NCBI GenBank assembly: GCA_036898135.1
Contig: CM072517.1
Location: 64,657,269 to 64,721,268, forward strand
DNA from: Oncomelania hupensis
Lineage: Eukaryota > Mollusca > Gastropoda > Littorinimorpha > Pomatiopsidae
Direction of reading: 5' to 3'
DNA: 64,000 bases
A model generated the notes under the pieces. That model searched no databases, was not told where the DNA came from, and saw only the letters and a list, made by a program, of their open reading frames with translations. Below, one piece after another: positions 53,563-64,000 of this stretch. Position 1 is the first letter of the stretch; each line of letters opens with the position of its first letter. A program made the position numbers and the translations under genes.

Positions 53563-53835
53563 TATCGCCATCAACAAAAAAAAACTCATTATCATCATCA
53601 TCATCATTGGGGATTGTTTTCGTTTTCATTTTGATTTTCGTTTTAATTGTCTATCGATTTAAATAATTTCATAATCTCACACAAAAGCTGGTGAACTGAT
53701 GAAAATCCGTGTTGGCTCCAAAAATTAGGAGTGCGTGGCATGCTAACTCCTACATTGTTTGTTTGTTTGTGATGTCATTAATGCTGTTGGTTGGCGCAGG
53801 GTGCTTTTTTTTCTCTTCTGATGAGAATACATGCG

Positions 53836-53839
<4 letters not shown>

Positions 53840-53933
<94 letters not shown>

Positions 53934-54111
53934 ATTTCTTTCTCTCTCTCTGTCATTTTTTCTGTCTCTCTCTCCTTCTCTTTCCTTTCTCTCTCTCTCT
54001 CTCTCACTCTCTCTCTCTCTCTCTCCTTCTCTTTCCTTTCCCTCTCTTTCTCTCTCTCCTTTTTTCTCTCTCTCCTTCACTCTTCTTTCTCTCTTTTTCC
54101 TTTCTCTCTCT

Positions 54112-54182
<71 letters not shown>
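53840..54182. repeat. (CT)n array with CTTT variants
   Basis: About 340 bp of pyrimidine repeat, followed by (CA)n at 54239-54260. Confidence 0.95.
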
Positions 54183-54184
<2 letters not shown>

Positions 54185-54357
54185 TTTCCCGTTCTTTGTG
54201 TATCTGTCAATCTGTTTTTGTCACCTTGTGTGTAACACTCACACACACACACATACACACAAGGCTATGGTATCGACGTACCGTTAAACAAATAGGGGAA
54301 ATCACTCTCAGACCTGAAGTGGAAAATTCAAACTTTAGCGGTTGGTCTGTGCAAGGA

Positions 54358-56285
54358 AAGCCCACTGTAAAGCCCACTGTAAAGCCCACTGTAAAGCCCA
54401 CTGTAAAGCCCACTGTATCACTGTGTAGTGTGATAACAAAGCCCACTGTATCACTGTGTAGTGTGATAACAAAGCCCACTGTATCAATGTGTAGTGTGAT
54501 AACAAAGCCCACTGTATCACTGTGTAGTGTGATAACAAAGCCCACTGTATCACTGTGTAGTGTGATAACAAAGCCCAATGTATCACTGTGCAGTGTGATA
54601 ACAAAGCCCACTGTATCACTGTGTAGTGTGATAACAAAGCCCACTGTATCACTGTGCAGTGTGATAACAAAGCCCACTGTATCACTGTGCAGTGTGATAA
54701 CAAAGCCCACTGTATCACTGTGCAGTGTGATAACAAAGCCCACTGTATCACTGTGTAGTGTGATAACAAAGCCCACTGTATCACTGTGTAGTGTGATAAC
54801 AAAGCCCACTGTATCAATGTGTAGTGTGATAACAAAGCCCACTGTATCACTGTGTAGAGTGATAACACAGCCCACTGTATCAACTGTGTAGTGTGATAAC
54901 AAAGCCCACTGTATCACTGTGTAGTGTGATAAAAAAGCCCACTGTATCTCTGTGTAGTGTGATAACAAAGCCCACTGTATCACGGTGTAGTGTGATAACA
55001 AAGCCCACTGTATCACTGTGTAGTGTGATAACAAAGCCCACTGTATCACTGTGTAGTGTGATAACAAAGCCCACTTATCACTGTGTAGTGTAATAACAAA
55101 GCCCACTGTATCACTGTGTAGTTTGATAACAAAGCCCACTGTATCACTGTGTAGTGTGATAACAAAGCCCACTGTATCACTGTGTAGTGTGATAACAAAG
55201 CCCACTGTATCACTGTGTAGTGTGATAACAAAGCCCACTGTATCACTGTGTAGTGTGATAACAAAGCCCACTGTATCACTGTGTAGTGTGATAACAAAGC
55301 CCACTGTATCACTGTGTAGTGTGATAACAAAGCCCACTGTATCACTGTGTAGTGTGATAACAAAGCCCACTGTATCACTGTGTAGTGTGAAAAAAAAGCC
55401 CACTGTATCACTGTGTAGTGTGAAAAAAAGCCCACTGTATCACTGTGTAGTGTGATAACAAAGCCCACTGTATCACTGTGTAGTGTGATAACAAAGCCCA
55501 CTGTATCTCTGTGTAGTGTGATAACAAAGCCCACTGTATCACTGTGTAGTGTGATAACAAAGCCCACTGTATCACTGTGTAGTGTAATAACAAAGCCCAC
55601 TGTATCACTGTGTAGTGTGATAACAAAGCCCACTGTATCACTGTGTAGTGTGATAACAAAGCCCACTTATCACTGTGTAGTGTGATAACAAAACCCACTG
55701 TATCACTGTGTAGTTTGATAACAAAGCCCACTGTATCACTGTGTAGTGTGATAACAAAGCCCACTGTATCACTGTGTAGTGTGATAACAAAGCCCACTGT
55801 ATCACTGTGTAGTGTGATAACAAAGCCCACTGTATCACTGTGTAGTGTGATAACAAAGCCCACTGTATCACTGTGTAGTGTGATAACAAAGCCCACTGTA
55901 TCACTGTGTAGTTTGATAACAAAGCCCACTGTATCACTGTGTAGTGTGATAACAAAGCCCACTGTCTCAGTGTGTAGTGTGATAACAAAGCCCACTGTCT
56001 CAGTGTGTAGTTTGATAACAAAGCCCACTGTATCAGTGTGTAGTGTGATAACAAAGCCCACTGTATCAGTGTGTAGTGTGATGACAAAGCCCACTGTATC
56101 ACTGTGTAGTGTGATAACAAAGCCCACTGTATCACTGTGTAGTGTGATAACAAAGCCCACTGTATCAATGTGTAGTGTGATAACAAAGCCCACTGTATCA
56201 ATGTGTAGTGTGATAACAAAGCCCACTGTATCAGTGTGTAGTGTGATAACAAAGCCCACTGTATCAGTGTGTAGTGTGATAACAA
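54358..56285. repeat. 33 bp satellite array (~57 units) with 12 bp founder units
   Basis: Five 12 bp units (AAGCCCACTGTA) at 54358-54417 precede an array whose 33 bp unit is the same 12-mer plus TCACTGTGTAGTGTGATAAC and A. TATCAC...GTGATA within each unit can form a 6 bp stem. Because 33 is divisible by 3, most frames stay open on both strands (KPTVSLCSVIT; GFVITLHSDTV), which is not evidence of coding. Single-base deletions break every long frame. Variant blocks show local amplification. Confidence 0.97.
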
Positions 56286-57040
56286 TGAGGATTTGAGAGT
56301 AAACCTGTTGTCGCTAACAGCAAACAAAACCTTGGAACTTAGGTCTTTTAAGGGATTGGCAATGTGGTTGCGCTCTCTCATTTCCCTCACAATCCATTAA
56401 GATCGAACTTCACAGGGTCAGCCCTTGTCCAAGTGTCGCGCATCATCATCATCATCATCATGATCATCCACCCATTGAACATAGCTATGATCGAAAGAAA
56501 GTATACTCCAGGCACACGCTGCGCAGCAGGCCAAAGTATGTCCCTTGTCCCTTGAAGGGAAACTTTGGCGAGGTTAGCAGCCTGCTCAGATACAGTGTCG
56601 CTGAAAGACTAGAAACGAAAAATTAAGTTTCGTCTCCTCTAGGCGACGAATTAGGCCACGCTGTATTTGTTTCTAGATCAACTGTCTTTTACGAACCGTT
56701 TGAGTATCTTTTCGAACCGTTTATTGACGCCGAATAGTGTCCTCACTTGGTTTCATCCAATTTATTAATCCAAGAAGACAAATGGGTTTTTGGGACGGGA
56801 AAAGAGCATATTTGTAGAGAAAAGGGTTAGGGCAAGGGCTAGGGATAGATCTACAACTAACCCTTACCCGAACCCTTGTAGCAACATTCCGATCTTTTAA
56901 ACAGTACTGCGGTTCGCATCCGCGGCTAGCAGCGAGCCCAAAGTATACTTTGAAGGGATGGAGGGAATACTTTCACCTGCTGCTAGAGGGAGTTTTGGCG
57001 ATACTTTCTACCGATCGCAGCAATTTGTATTATTACCTCG
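56286..57040. other. Spacer with short hairpin
   Basis: CCAAAGTATGTCCCTTG ... GGGAAACTTTGG (56531-56569) is a small palindrome. TTAGGG-like and CCCTTA-like words face each other at 56825-56876. No gene was seen. Confidence 0.45.
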
Positions 57041-57041
57041 A

Positions 57042-57121
57042 TCATCATCATGATCATGATCATCATCATCATCATAATGATCATGATGATGATGATCATC
57101 ATCATCATCATCATGATCATG

Positions 57122-57163
<42 letters not shown>

Positions 57164-57437
57164 GTCGTCGTCGTCGTCGTCGACGTCGTTGTCGTCGTCG
57201 TTGTTGTTATTGTTGTTGTTGTTGTTGTTGTTGTTCTTCTTCTTCTTCTTCTTATTATTCTTCTTCTCCTCCTCCTCGTCCTCCTCTTTCTTCTTCTTGT
57301 TCTTGTTCTTCTTCTTGTTCTTGTTCTTGTTCTTCTTCTTGTTCTTGTTCTTGTTCTTGTTCTTCTTGTTCTTCTTGTTCTTCTTGTTCTTCTTCTTCTT
57401 CTTCTTCTTCTTCTTCTTCTTCTTCTTCTTCTTGAGT
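57042..57437. repeat. Compound trinucleotide array (CAT, TCG, TTG, TTC)
   Basis: Contains TCATGATCATGA palindromic segments at 57045-57130 and TTG/TTC blocks after 57200. Confidence 0.95.
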
Positions 57438-57529
57438 GCGTATCCCAGAGAAGGAGAAGTCCTGGTAGAGGAGAGTCTGAGGGAGATCGAGGTCTCGGTC
57501 GTCTAGTCTCCGTGCATCCCTTCTTTGAA

Positions 57530-57818
57530 GAAATTTAGTGCTTTATAAATTTATAAATTACCACTGTTTCTGTCATTCTCATTTGCTATTTCTCGTTCAT
57601 AATCTGTTCTATCAATTTACTATCTTCTTCGTTAGACCAGTCACCTACTTTTCTAAAATGGAAAACTCTCCCAAAAGTCCTCATTTGTTTAAGGGCGCCG
57701 GTGGGTCACCTGGGGGGATATTGGACGCTTTGTGCCGGATGGTCACTAAGGCTTTCTATGGTATTTAAAATTAAGCAATGTAGGCATTTTATATGTATGT
57801 GTTTTGTTACTATCTTAT
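57530..57818 (+). mobile_element. Repeat A, 5' half of a split copy
   Basis: AAATTTAGTGCTTTATAAAT ... TGGACGCTTTGTGCCGGATG ... ATGTATGTGTTTTGTTACTA. It continues at 59430 after the insertion. Confidence 0.85.
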
Positions 57819-59429
57819 TGTCACAAATAAAGGGGTTGGGGGGATGAGGGTTAGCACTTATTCCCCCGCACTGTGTTGCCTCCCTTGTATAGGCCAACGT
57901 TGCGGTGACATTCAGGGAAATAAGGCTGGGGGTTACTAAAGAATGAAAGACAATCAAAAGGCCAGACGAGAAGAAGGTAGGATAAACTAGGAAATAATTC
58001 GAACAAGGGGAAGTCCAGTTGTTACAGTATTTAACTAGTCAATTTTATTAAGTGGAAGTAGGTCGGCTGAGTTGAGTAATCTAAAGGCTGAGTCACTGAA
58101 TATTGTCAATAATAGTTCGGAGTATCTTGGAGATATTCTGGGTGGGCGGTTTTGGGAATGCTAGGGCGATTGAGGACCGATTTCATCACTGAGCAGGAGG
58201 ATATCTGGATTGTTCGGGTGGCTTAGCCAGAACGTCTCTGAATTGTGGTGTGCTCTGGATAGGCACTTAGCTTAGTTAGCGTAGGGGCGGTGGTTGTCTC
58301 AGGCTTCTGGATGGCGGCAAGACAAAGGGTCCAGAAGTTGGCTTGGGTGGTCAATGCGGGGCACTAGGTCACCTTCTTAGATAATTGGCTTGGTGGTGCA
58401 ATTCCAGTGGGGCGATGTAGTGGGTGCGATCTAGCCTTCGTTGCTGGCTGATGGCGAAACTTCGTGGGGTGCGCTTCTCAGTGACGCCCTGGATGGTCAG
58501 GGTCGCACGCAGCGGGTCGTACGTCTTGTAGCCGGTATAGGGGCAGGTACAGGAGCCCGTATAGGAGCCCGTTCTGTAACGTAGTACAGACTCCAAATCA
58601 GCTATGTACATATATCCTGGGTGCAGCGCCTGTTTGCGCGTGTGCCCATCAGATTTTCAAATTTGGACGGACCGGCCAAGGGTTGACCGGTCCGTACCAA
58701 CAGTCCAACAATTGCAACCATGGTTATGGGGCTTTAGTGGAGTTTACTGGCAGCCGCTAATATATAATAACTTCGGCGCCTTAAGATGGGGTGGCGGACA
58801 ACAGGGGCAGATATCTATACAGTAGGAACATGGGAGAAGCAAATGGGGTAAATACAGGACAATGGGGGTTGTAGGCAAGGGTCTGTACTGGGGGACTTTA
58901 ATCTATGTGGTGGGACAGCATGGCATGGGAGATTTATACATGGGGCTAGCCGGGAGCATACAAGTATAAATTCGAACATGGCATGTACAATAATCAAAGG
59001 CAGATAATATATACAAGGAATAAAATACATATCACAGCAACACATCAAGACAAAACCACAAACACGAACGTACATATCTACAGGACATACGAACATGTTG
59101 GGCGATCGACGGGTGATGGGAATGCTAAATGATATAAAGTAAATTTCCTCTCTTACCTTGACTAAGAACGGGTCGAATCCCAAGAGTACTGCCGAGGCTC
59201 AGTGGTCACCGCGTGATGGGACGTGTCCGGGGCAGGCAGCTGTGTATTCGGAGGCGGAAGGCTAACGACTGACTCAGAGGCTATTTTTTTTGGACTGACT
59301 CAGAGGCTTGGCGAGGTGGGAGCTTTTGAGCGATGTCCCGAGGGGCGGGGCTTAGTCGGCTTAGCCGGCCAGCGTGGGAGTGATGACTGGACACAGCCAG
59401 CGTCAGAGGTGCATCGTCCGTTTGTCACA
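57819..59429. mobile_element. 1.6 kb LTR-like insertion (TSD CTTAT)
   Basis: It begins TGTCACAAATAAAG, and the reverse complement of its end is TGTGACAAACGG, so the ends are a near-perfect 9 bp inverted repeat of the TG...CA type. CTTAT flanks it at 57814-57818 and 59430-59434, and repeat A resumes exactly. On the minus strand 58369-58611 is an 80-codon frame (MYIADLESVLRYRTGSYTGS...), not recognised. A hairpin (GGACGGACCGG/CCGGTCCGT) lies at 58667-58700. The ends fit a large solo LTR, but no second copy is present to prove it. A small non-autonomous LTR element is an alternative. Confidence 0.65.
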
Positions 59430-59690
59430 CTTATTATGATGATTATATTCCATTTTGTTTTAGTAAACGGGGGTTTGATAATTTAGAATACAGCTTCAGC
59501 GCCCCCTACATGGGATGCCTTTATTGTAAAGGGACCGGCCGGTGGAGTGCCTTCAGTGTTATCCTTAGGTTTGTTTCAGCAGATCTTTTATACGGATCAG
59601 GGGTGAGCCCTCTTTCAACCAAGTTGTGGTCCTGATTCGGCTCTTTGCAGTCCGCTGAACCCTATAAACATAACTAACCAACTAAATATA
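59430..59690 (+). mobile_element. Repeat A, 3' half of a split copy
   Basis: ATTCCATTTTGTTTTAGTAA ... TTGCAGTCCGCTGAACCCTA, then CATAACTAACCAACTAAATA. Confidence 0.85.
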
Positions 59691-59737
59691 GATCAGTTTG
59701 ACATTTATAATGTTTGTGATGGGTTTTTGTTGTGGTA

Positions 59738-59790
59738 GGAATGGGTGTGTGTGTGTGTGTGTGTGTGTGGGTGTGTGGGTGTGTGTGTGC

Positions 59791-59827
<37 letters not shown>

Positions 59828-59862
59828 GCGTGTGTGTGTGTGTGTGTGTGTGTGTGGGCATG
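59738..59862. repeat. (GT)n microsatellite
   Basis: GT with GGG and GCG interruptions. Confidence 0.95.
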
Positions 59863-59930
59863 TAGAAACGACGTTCTGATGACACACACATGAAACTCCA
59901 CATGGTTTCTTCTGACTTTTTTTGGAAGGT
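59863..59930 (+). mobile_element. Single arm related to the telomere-tract inverted-repeat element
   Basis: ATGTAGAAACGACGTTCTGA, TGAC, CATGAAACTCCACATGGTTT, CTTCTGAC align with 50320-50383. Like that arm it directly abuts a GT/CA array. Confidence 0.6.
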
Positions 59931-60300
59931 CGTGTGCGTGTGTGTGTACACGCGCGAGTGTGTACTTGTGTGGGTGTTTGTTTCCAGCGTGTTGTGAAAG
60001 TATTAATTAACCCCACGACTGTATTGTCAAATGTAAAGTGATTGTACTGTATACACGTAATTGGTGACACACTGTTTAGTGAAAGAACGGTGGTGTGCTC
60101 TTATATATCAGCCGTTGTTTGGAGGATTGGTGATCTAATTAGCATCACGAATAAACTGTTCAAGAGTCCATTATTGTATTTTGATGGTAAACACAAGACC
60201 GGTTGACCGGCCCCGCTAGAGCAGGAAAGGACGTGGATGCCCGTTACGATAAACCGTCGTTTCGTTAGCATCGATATTACCCTACAAACGAAACCTTCTT
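59931..60300. other. Spacer, nothing recognised
   Basis: No gene was seen. Confidence 0.4.
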
Positions 60301-60304
60301 TTAA

Positions 60305-60575
60305 CTCAACTTTTCTTCATTATTTGTAGTTTAAGGTTTAAAATAAAAAGGAAAAGAAAAAACTTGAAAGTGTTTGATTTTTTTTCCTGGAAAAGATGAC
60401 AGTGTTTTTCCGTTACTATAAGCCTACAAAATAATGGAACTTTTGTTTAAATGTATGTTTTCTTCATTATTTGTAGTTTTTCGGTTTAAGAAAAAAAAGG
60501 AGGTGTTTCAAATATGTTGTTTTTGGTTTTTTAACTGTGAAAAATCGAAAGTGCCTTTTCGTTACTATAAGCCAG
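60305..60575. repeat. Imperfect tandem duplication, ~147 bp unit
   Basis: TCTTCATTATTTGTAGTTT at 60314 and 60461, CCGTTACTATAAGCC at ~60410 and TCGTTACTATAAGCC at ~60558. Confidence 0.75.
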
Positions 60576-60689
60576 CTAATATGTATATTACTCAATGATA
60601 CCTTGTTTTCAAGCCAACCCTCATTTTCTTTTACACAGCTATTCTCCTTTGCCTTCTCTGCATCTCAACAATAAAAGTTACAGTTATGA

Positions 60690-60925
60690 TATGATATGAT
60701 ATGATATGATATGATATGATATGATATGATATGATATGATATGATATGATATAATATGATATGATGTTACATTATATGTTATATTATATTATAGTATGGT
60801 ATATTCTATTCTATTATGTTATGCAACATCATGTAATAATAATAATAATAATATTAATAATAATAATAATAATAAATCGATTTATATAGTGCACATGGTA
60901 ACAATTATTACATTATATTATTTCG

Positions 60926-60983
<58 letters not shown>

Positions 60984-61151
60984 ATCGATTTATATAGCGT
61001 ACATGGTAAAAATTATTATATTATATTATATTATATTATATTATATTATATTATATTATATTATATTATATTATATTATATTATATTATATTATATTATA
61101 TTATATTATGTTATGTTGTTGTATGTTGTATTGTGTTGTGTTGTGTTATAA

Positions 61152-61243
<92 letters not shown>
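60690..61243. repeat. Pentanucleotide (ATATG)n, (TTATA)n and (AAT)n arrays
   Basis: ATATG 60690-60765; AAT 60834-60875 and 60930-60982; TTATA 61016-61110; AAT 61150-61243. CATCRATTTATATAGYGYAC follows each AAT block, so short retroposon 3' ends (reversed) with AAT tails are repeated here. Confidence 0.9.
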
Positions 61244-61720
61244 ATCAATTTATTTAGCGCACATGTCTCGCACACAACAATGAGTGATTTAAGGCACTAA
61301 CTTACTGTTTTATATAATGGTTTGGCATCTTTAACGTACCGCTGCCGGAAAGTGAATTACTGAGTAAAGAGTCCTTTCCAGAATGTCAAATTAAACAAAA
61401 CAAACAACTTAAGTTGTTTTTTATTTTTATAAATAACATTTCTAAAACTGTGCGCCCCAAGCATTGACCTAAACAGTACACAAATATTTGATGACGAACA
61501 CAGACTTGTGGAGATGACACAGAAGAAAAAAAAAAGAAGGAAGTGACGCATTTGAATCAGAAACAAATATAGACGTACCCAGCTAAAAACGGAAACTGGC
61601 TTCGGTAGGTTTCAAGTATTCAGAAGCTTAATTCACCAACAGTTACTTTTTTTTGGGGTCGTGGTGGTTAAGCTTGTAGACACAGACTAATAAGTTCTTG
61701 ACCATGCAGTTCAGTTTTCT
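61244..61720. other. Spacer, nothing recognised
   Basis: No gene was seen. Confidence 0.4.
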
Positions 61721-61722
61721 CT

Positions 61723-61815
61723 CGAGCGCTCTCCCTTGAACGATTGGTGATGGCGAATGCTCTCTCTTGAACGACTGGGGATGGGCAAGTGCTCTCCCTT
61801 CAATGATTGGCTATG
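61723..61815. repeat. ~35 bp tandem repeat, three units
   Basis: GCTCTCCCTTGAACGATTGG, GCTCTCTCTTGAACGACTGG and GCTCTCCCTTCAATGATTGG in a row. Confidence 0.85.
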
Positions 61816-62595
61816 GAAGAAACCATGTCCGGGGGACCTTAGCTTGGAGATGTAAAAACTTGGAATGAAACGTGCGGATGTCGCGTCGAGATGGAAATAT
61901 CATTTAATGTTTACGACGTCTGCTTCAATGGTCCTTGTTGGAATGACTTTTCATCGCTGGGTTTCCATGTTGTGACTATAAACTATTTTCTAGACACGAT
62001 CGATAAAGCCTTAAAATGTTTTCTAAATACGATTTTTTAGAGGGAAGGGGAGGGGGTGATGCGTAAGGGGATAGCGTATGGGGTTGGGTGGCTGTGTTGA
62101 GGAGGAAGGAGAGGGAGGGGGGCATTTTAGGTCAGTCAAATATTCAGTTCCAGTATTTCCATTTGATCATTCACGAGGACTTTTATCTGGAGATTTTATG
62201 CCGTTGAGTGTGGATTTTTTTTCGCCTTCTAGGAAGACCTGCTACTTAACTGTTTCTGCAACGTTTATATGATGCCCCAAAATGGATTTCTTAAGAATTT
62301 CAATGATTTAAAAAAAATATATATATGTGTAATAGATTCAAGATTCTTTATTGTCCAAACACATGGCATGGAAATTTGTTTTGCAGGGAAAAACATAGAC
62401 ATTCAATATTAATACATTTAATACACTAGCATACACAACCTTCATACCAAAGTACAAATCTATCAACACTAGCACACATGCATAAACAGATATCCAGTCA
62501 CATACCCATGCATACACATTAAACACACAATAATTATTCCACAATATACAAAACAACTCACACTCACCCATTCTTCCATGCCATAGACCCATCCT
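61816..62595. other. Spacer, nothing recognised
   Basis: TTCAAGATTCTTTATTGTCC at ~62337 looks like a reversed retroposon tail (TTGAATCTT-type). Not pursued. Confidence 0.4.
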
Positions 62596-62597
62596 AG

Positions 62598-62694
<97 letters not shown>

Positions 62695-62753
62695 GGGTAA
62701 TAATAACAATAATCATAATACTAATAATCGTAATCATAAGAGTAATTATAAAA

Positions 62754-62832
<79 letters not shown>
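62598..62832. repeat. (AAT)n with a perfect (AAT)n/(ATT)n palindrome
   Basis: AAT triplets from 62600 switch to ATT at ~62669 and run to 62692. A second pure AAT block lies at 62757-62828. The switch makes a large potential cruciform. Confidence 0.95.
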
Positions 62833-63462
62833 TACAACTACTTAAAATAATACAACATCAGCACCAACACTGCAACAGACAAATAATATATGGTAACAAT
62901 GATAACAATAATAATAACAATACTACTACAACTAATAATAATAATAACAACAGGAAGGATACAAAACCAAGCTTCATGATGATCTAGGGGAACAAACGTA
63001 GTGAGGATAATAATAACAAGAACGACAATACAACCGAATTAACTAATTGATAAAATCTCTGGTCACAGGACGAATAGAAAATACGCCACAATCTTACATA
63101 ATTATTTGCAGCATATATGCCTCTGTGCATTGGGTTGTTTATTTATCGAGGAAAGGGTGAATTCAATATTTCCTCTCTTCCTCCTTCCTTATCTGTCTGT
63201 TTCTGTGTCTTTCTGGCCCTGTCTCTGTCCGTCTCTGTATCTGTCTCTGTCTGTGTCAATGTCTGTCCATCTCTCGCTCTAGCTCTCGCTCTCTCGGTTT
63301 GTCTTCAAAGCCTCGAAATAAACTAATCTGACCTCACTGGTCCTAAACATGTTAATAGTAGTGCGCATTTTAACTTTTAAAACCTAAGATGGCCACTCTT
63401 TCGTTTATTTTCAAGCGTAATGAGCATGAACTTTATCCGTTGGATATTTGAGCTATACAAGA
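62833..63462. other. Spacer with AAT/ACA-rich start
   Basis: TCTGTC-rich at 63190-63300. No gene was seen. Confidence 0.4.
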
Positions 63463-63465
63463 TCA

Positions 63466-63470
63466 CATCG

Positions 63471-63541
<71 letters not shown>

Positions 63542-63556
63542 TCTCTCTCTCTCTTT
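63466..63556. repeat. (CAT)n then (CT)n microsatellite
   Basis: Pure arrays. Confidence 0.95.
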
Positions 63557-64000
63557 CGCTCTCCATTAGCAACCGATATAATTGGTTGGTTACAGAAAAG
63601 CAAGCTTTCAATGATCCAGGATCGCTTTAAGAGAGAATGCCTGCACCCTCCTCCTCTCCTACACCATCATCCCCATTTCCCCATAGCCTACCAGTTCTCC
63701 CTTTCCCCAAACAGAGCCCCAACTCACTCTAATCCTAACCCTACATTCAAATTTGTCTGCCGCCAGTAACTGTATAAGTTGTGGAATTTTGACCGTCTCC
63801 ATTATTTTCGTCAGCAAAACCCAAACCCAAAACGAAATGAACCACTGGCTGAGAAACACAGCTATTGTACAGCGAAGGCGTTTCTGAAACTAACACATTC
63901 GTCAGGAAAGGGTTACTGAATTTTTCATGGCTGACCAGGGAACCAAGTTTGATTGTGAAAATAATAATATACAAACTCTTGGTTTTTCGCTACTGTGTCC
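63557..64000. other. Right-edge spacer, nothing recognised
   Basis: The short frames have no recognisable domains. Confidence 0.4.

Noticed and set aside
54207..56390. Very long open frames (up to 398 codons) on both strands
   Set aside because: They are produced by a 33 bp satellite whose period is divisible by three. All frames are repetitive and broken by single-base indels.

Overview
This window carries no gene that I can call intact. It looks like intergenic or intronic DNA from a large, repeat-rich animal genome. The evidence points to a marine invertebrate, most likely a mollusc and plausibly a gastropod. There are many decayed non-LTR retrotransposons of invertebrate type, tRNA-headed SINEs whose 3' ends resemble CR1/L2 LINE tails, short internal TTAGGG-type tracts, and very abundant di-, tri- and pentanucleotide arrays. 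No prokaryotic gene organisation, operon or CRISPR is present. The taxon is inferred from these features, not shown directly.

Layout. 1-1371 is a broken, partly tandem-duplicated copy of a conserved invertebrate protein with a C-terminal CXC-type cysteine cluster. 1.9-2.6 kb holds a LINE ORF1 with a coiled coil and a dead 2A-like peptide. 3.2-5.1 kb holds a second ORF1 or gag with CCHC zinc knuckles. From 8 kb onward one LINE family with a GGATA-repeat 3' tail ('LINE-B') recurs at least eleven times on both strands. It is interleaved with a ~560 bp interspersed repeat with a CTAA-type tail ('repeat A', about nine copies or parts), SINE1 (~450 bp, tRNA head), SINE2 (tRNA head plus a shared core) and a third dispersed element ('element X'). 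CR1/L2-like LINE pieces lie at 28, 38-40, 47 and 52 kb. Satellite arrays occur at 22.6 kb (32 bp unit), 43.4 kb (36 bp), 43.8-44.8 kb (39 bp) and 54.4-56.3 kb (33 bp).

Several insertions can be resolved to the base from target-site duplications. They are two related solo-LTR-like elements (14559-15078, TSD CCCTC; 43937-44559, TSD CAGTG); a 1.6 kb TG...CA element splitting a repeat A copy (57819-59429, TSD CTTAT); a hAT-type non-autonomous element (18838-19434, 8 bp TSD); a LINE-B fragment inside a CR1-like LINE (12 bp TSD); a SINE fusing a tRNA-like A box to a 5S-rRNA-like promoter (10 bp TSD); and a 723 bp MITE (34377-35099).

The most unusual signal is in LINE-B. Two copies in opposite orientation (36.6-37.6 kb on +, 13.5-13.9 kb on -) carry dense A-to-G differences on the element's sense strand, in patches. 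That pattern is expected if the RNA was A-to-I hyperedited before reverse transcription. Other points of interest are an internal telomere-repeat tract inside an inverted-repeat element, several long fold-backs, and a LINE 5' end with a snap-back inversion. I read the sequence by eye. All alignments and counts are manual, and family assignments need database confirmation.
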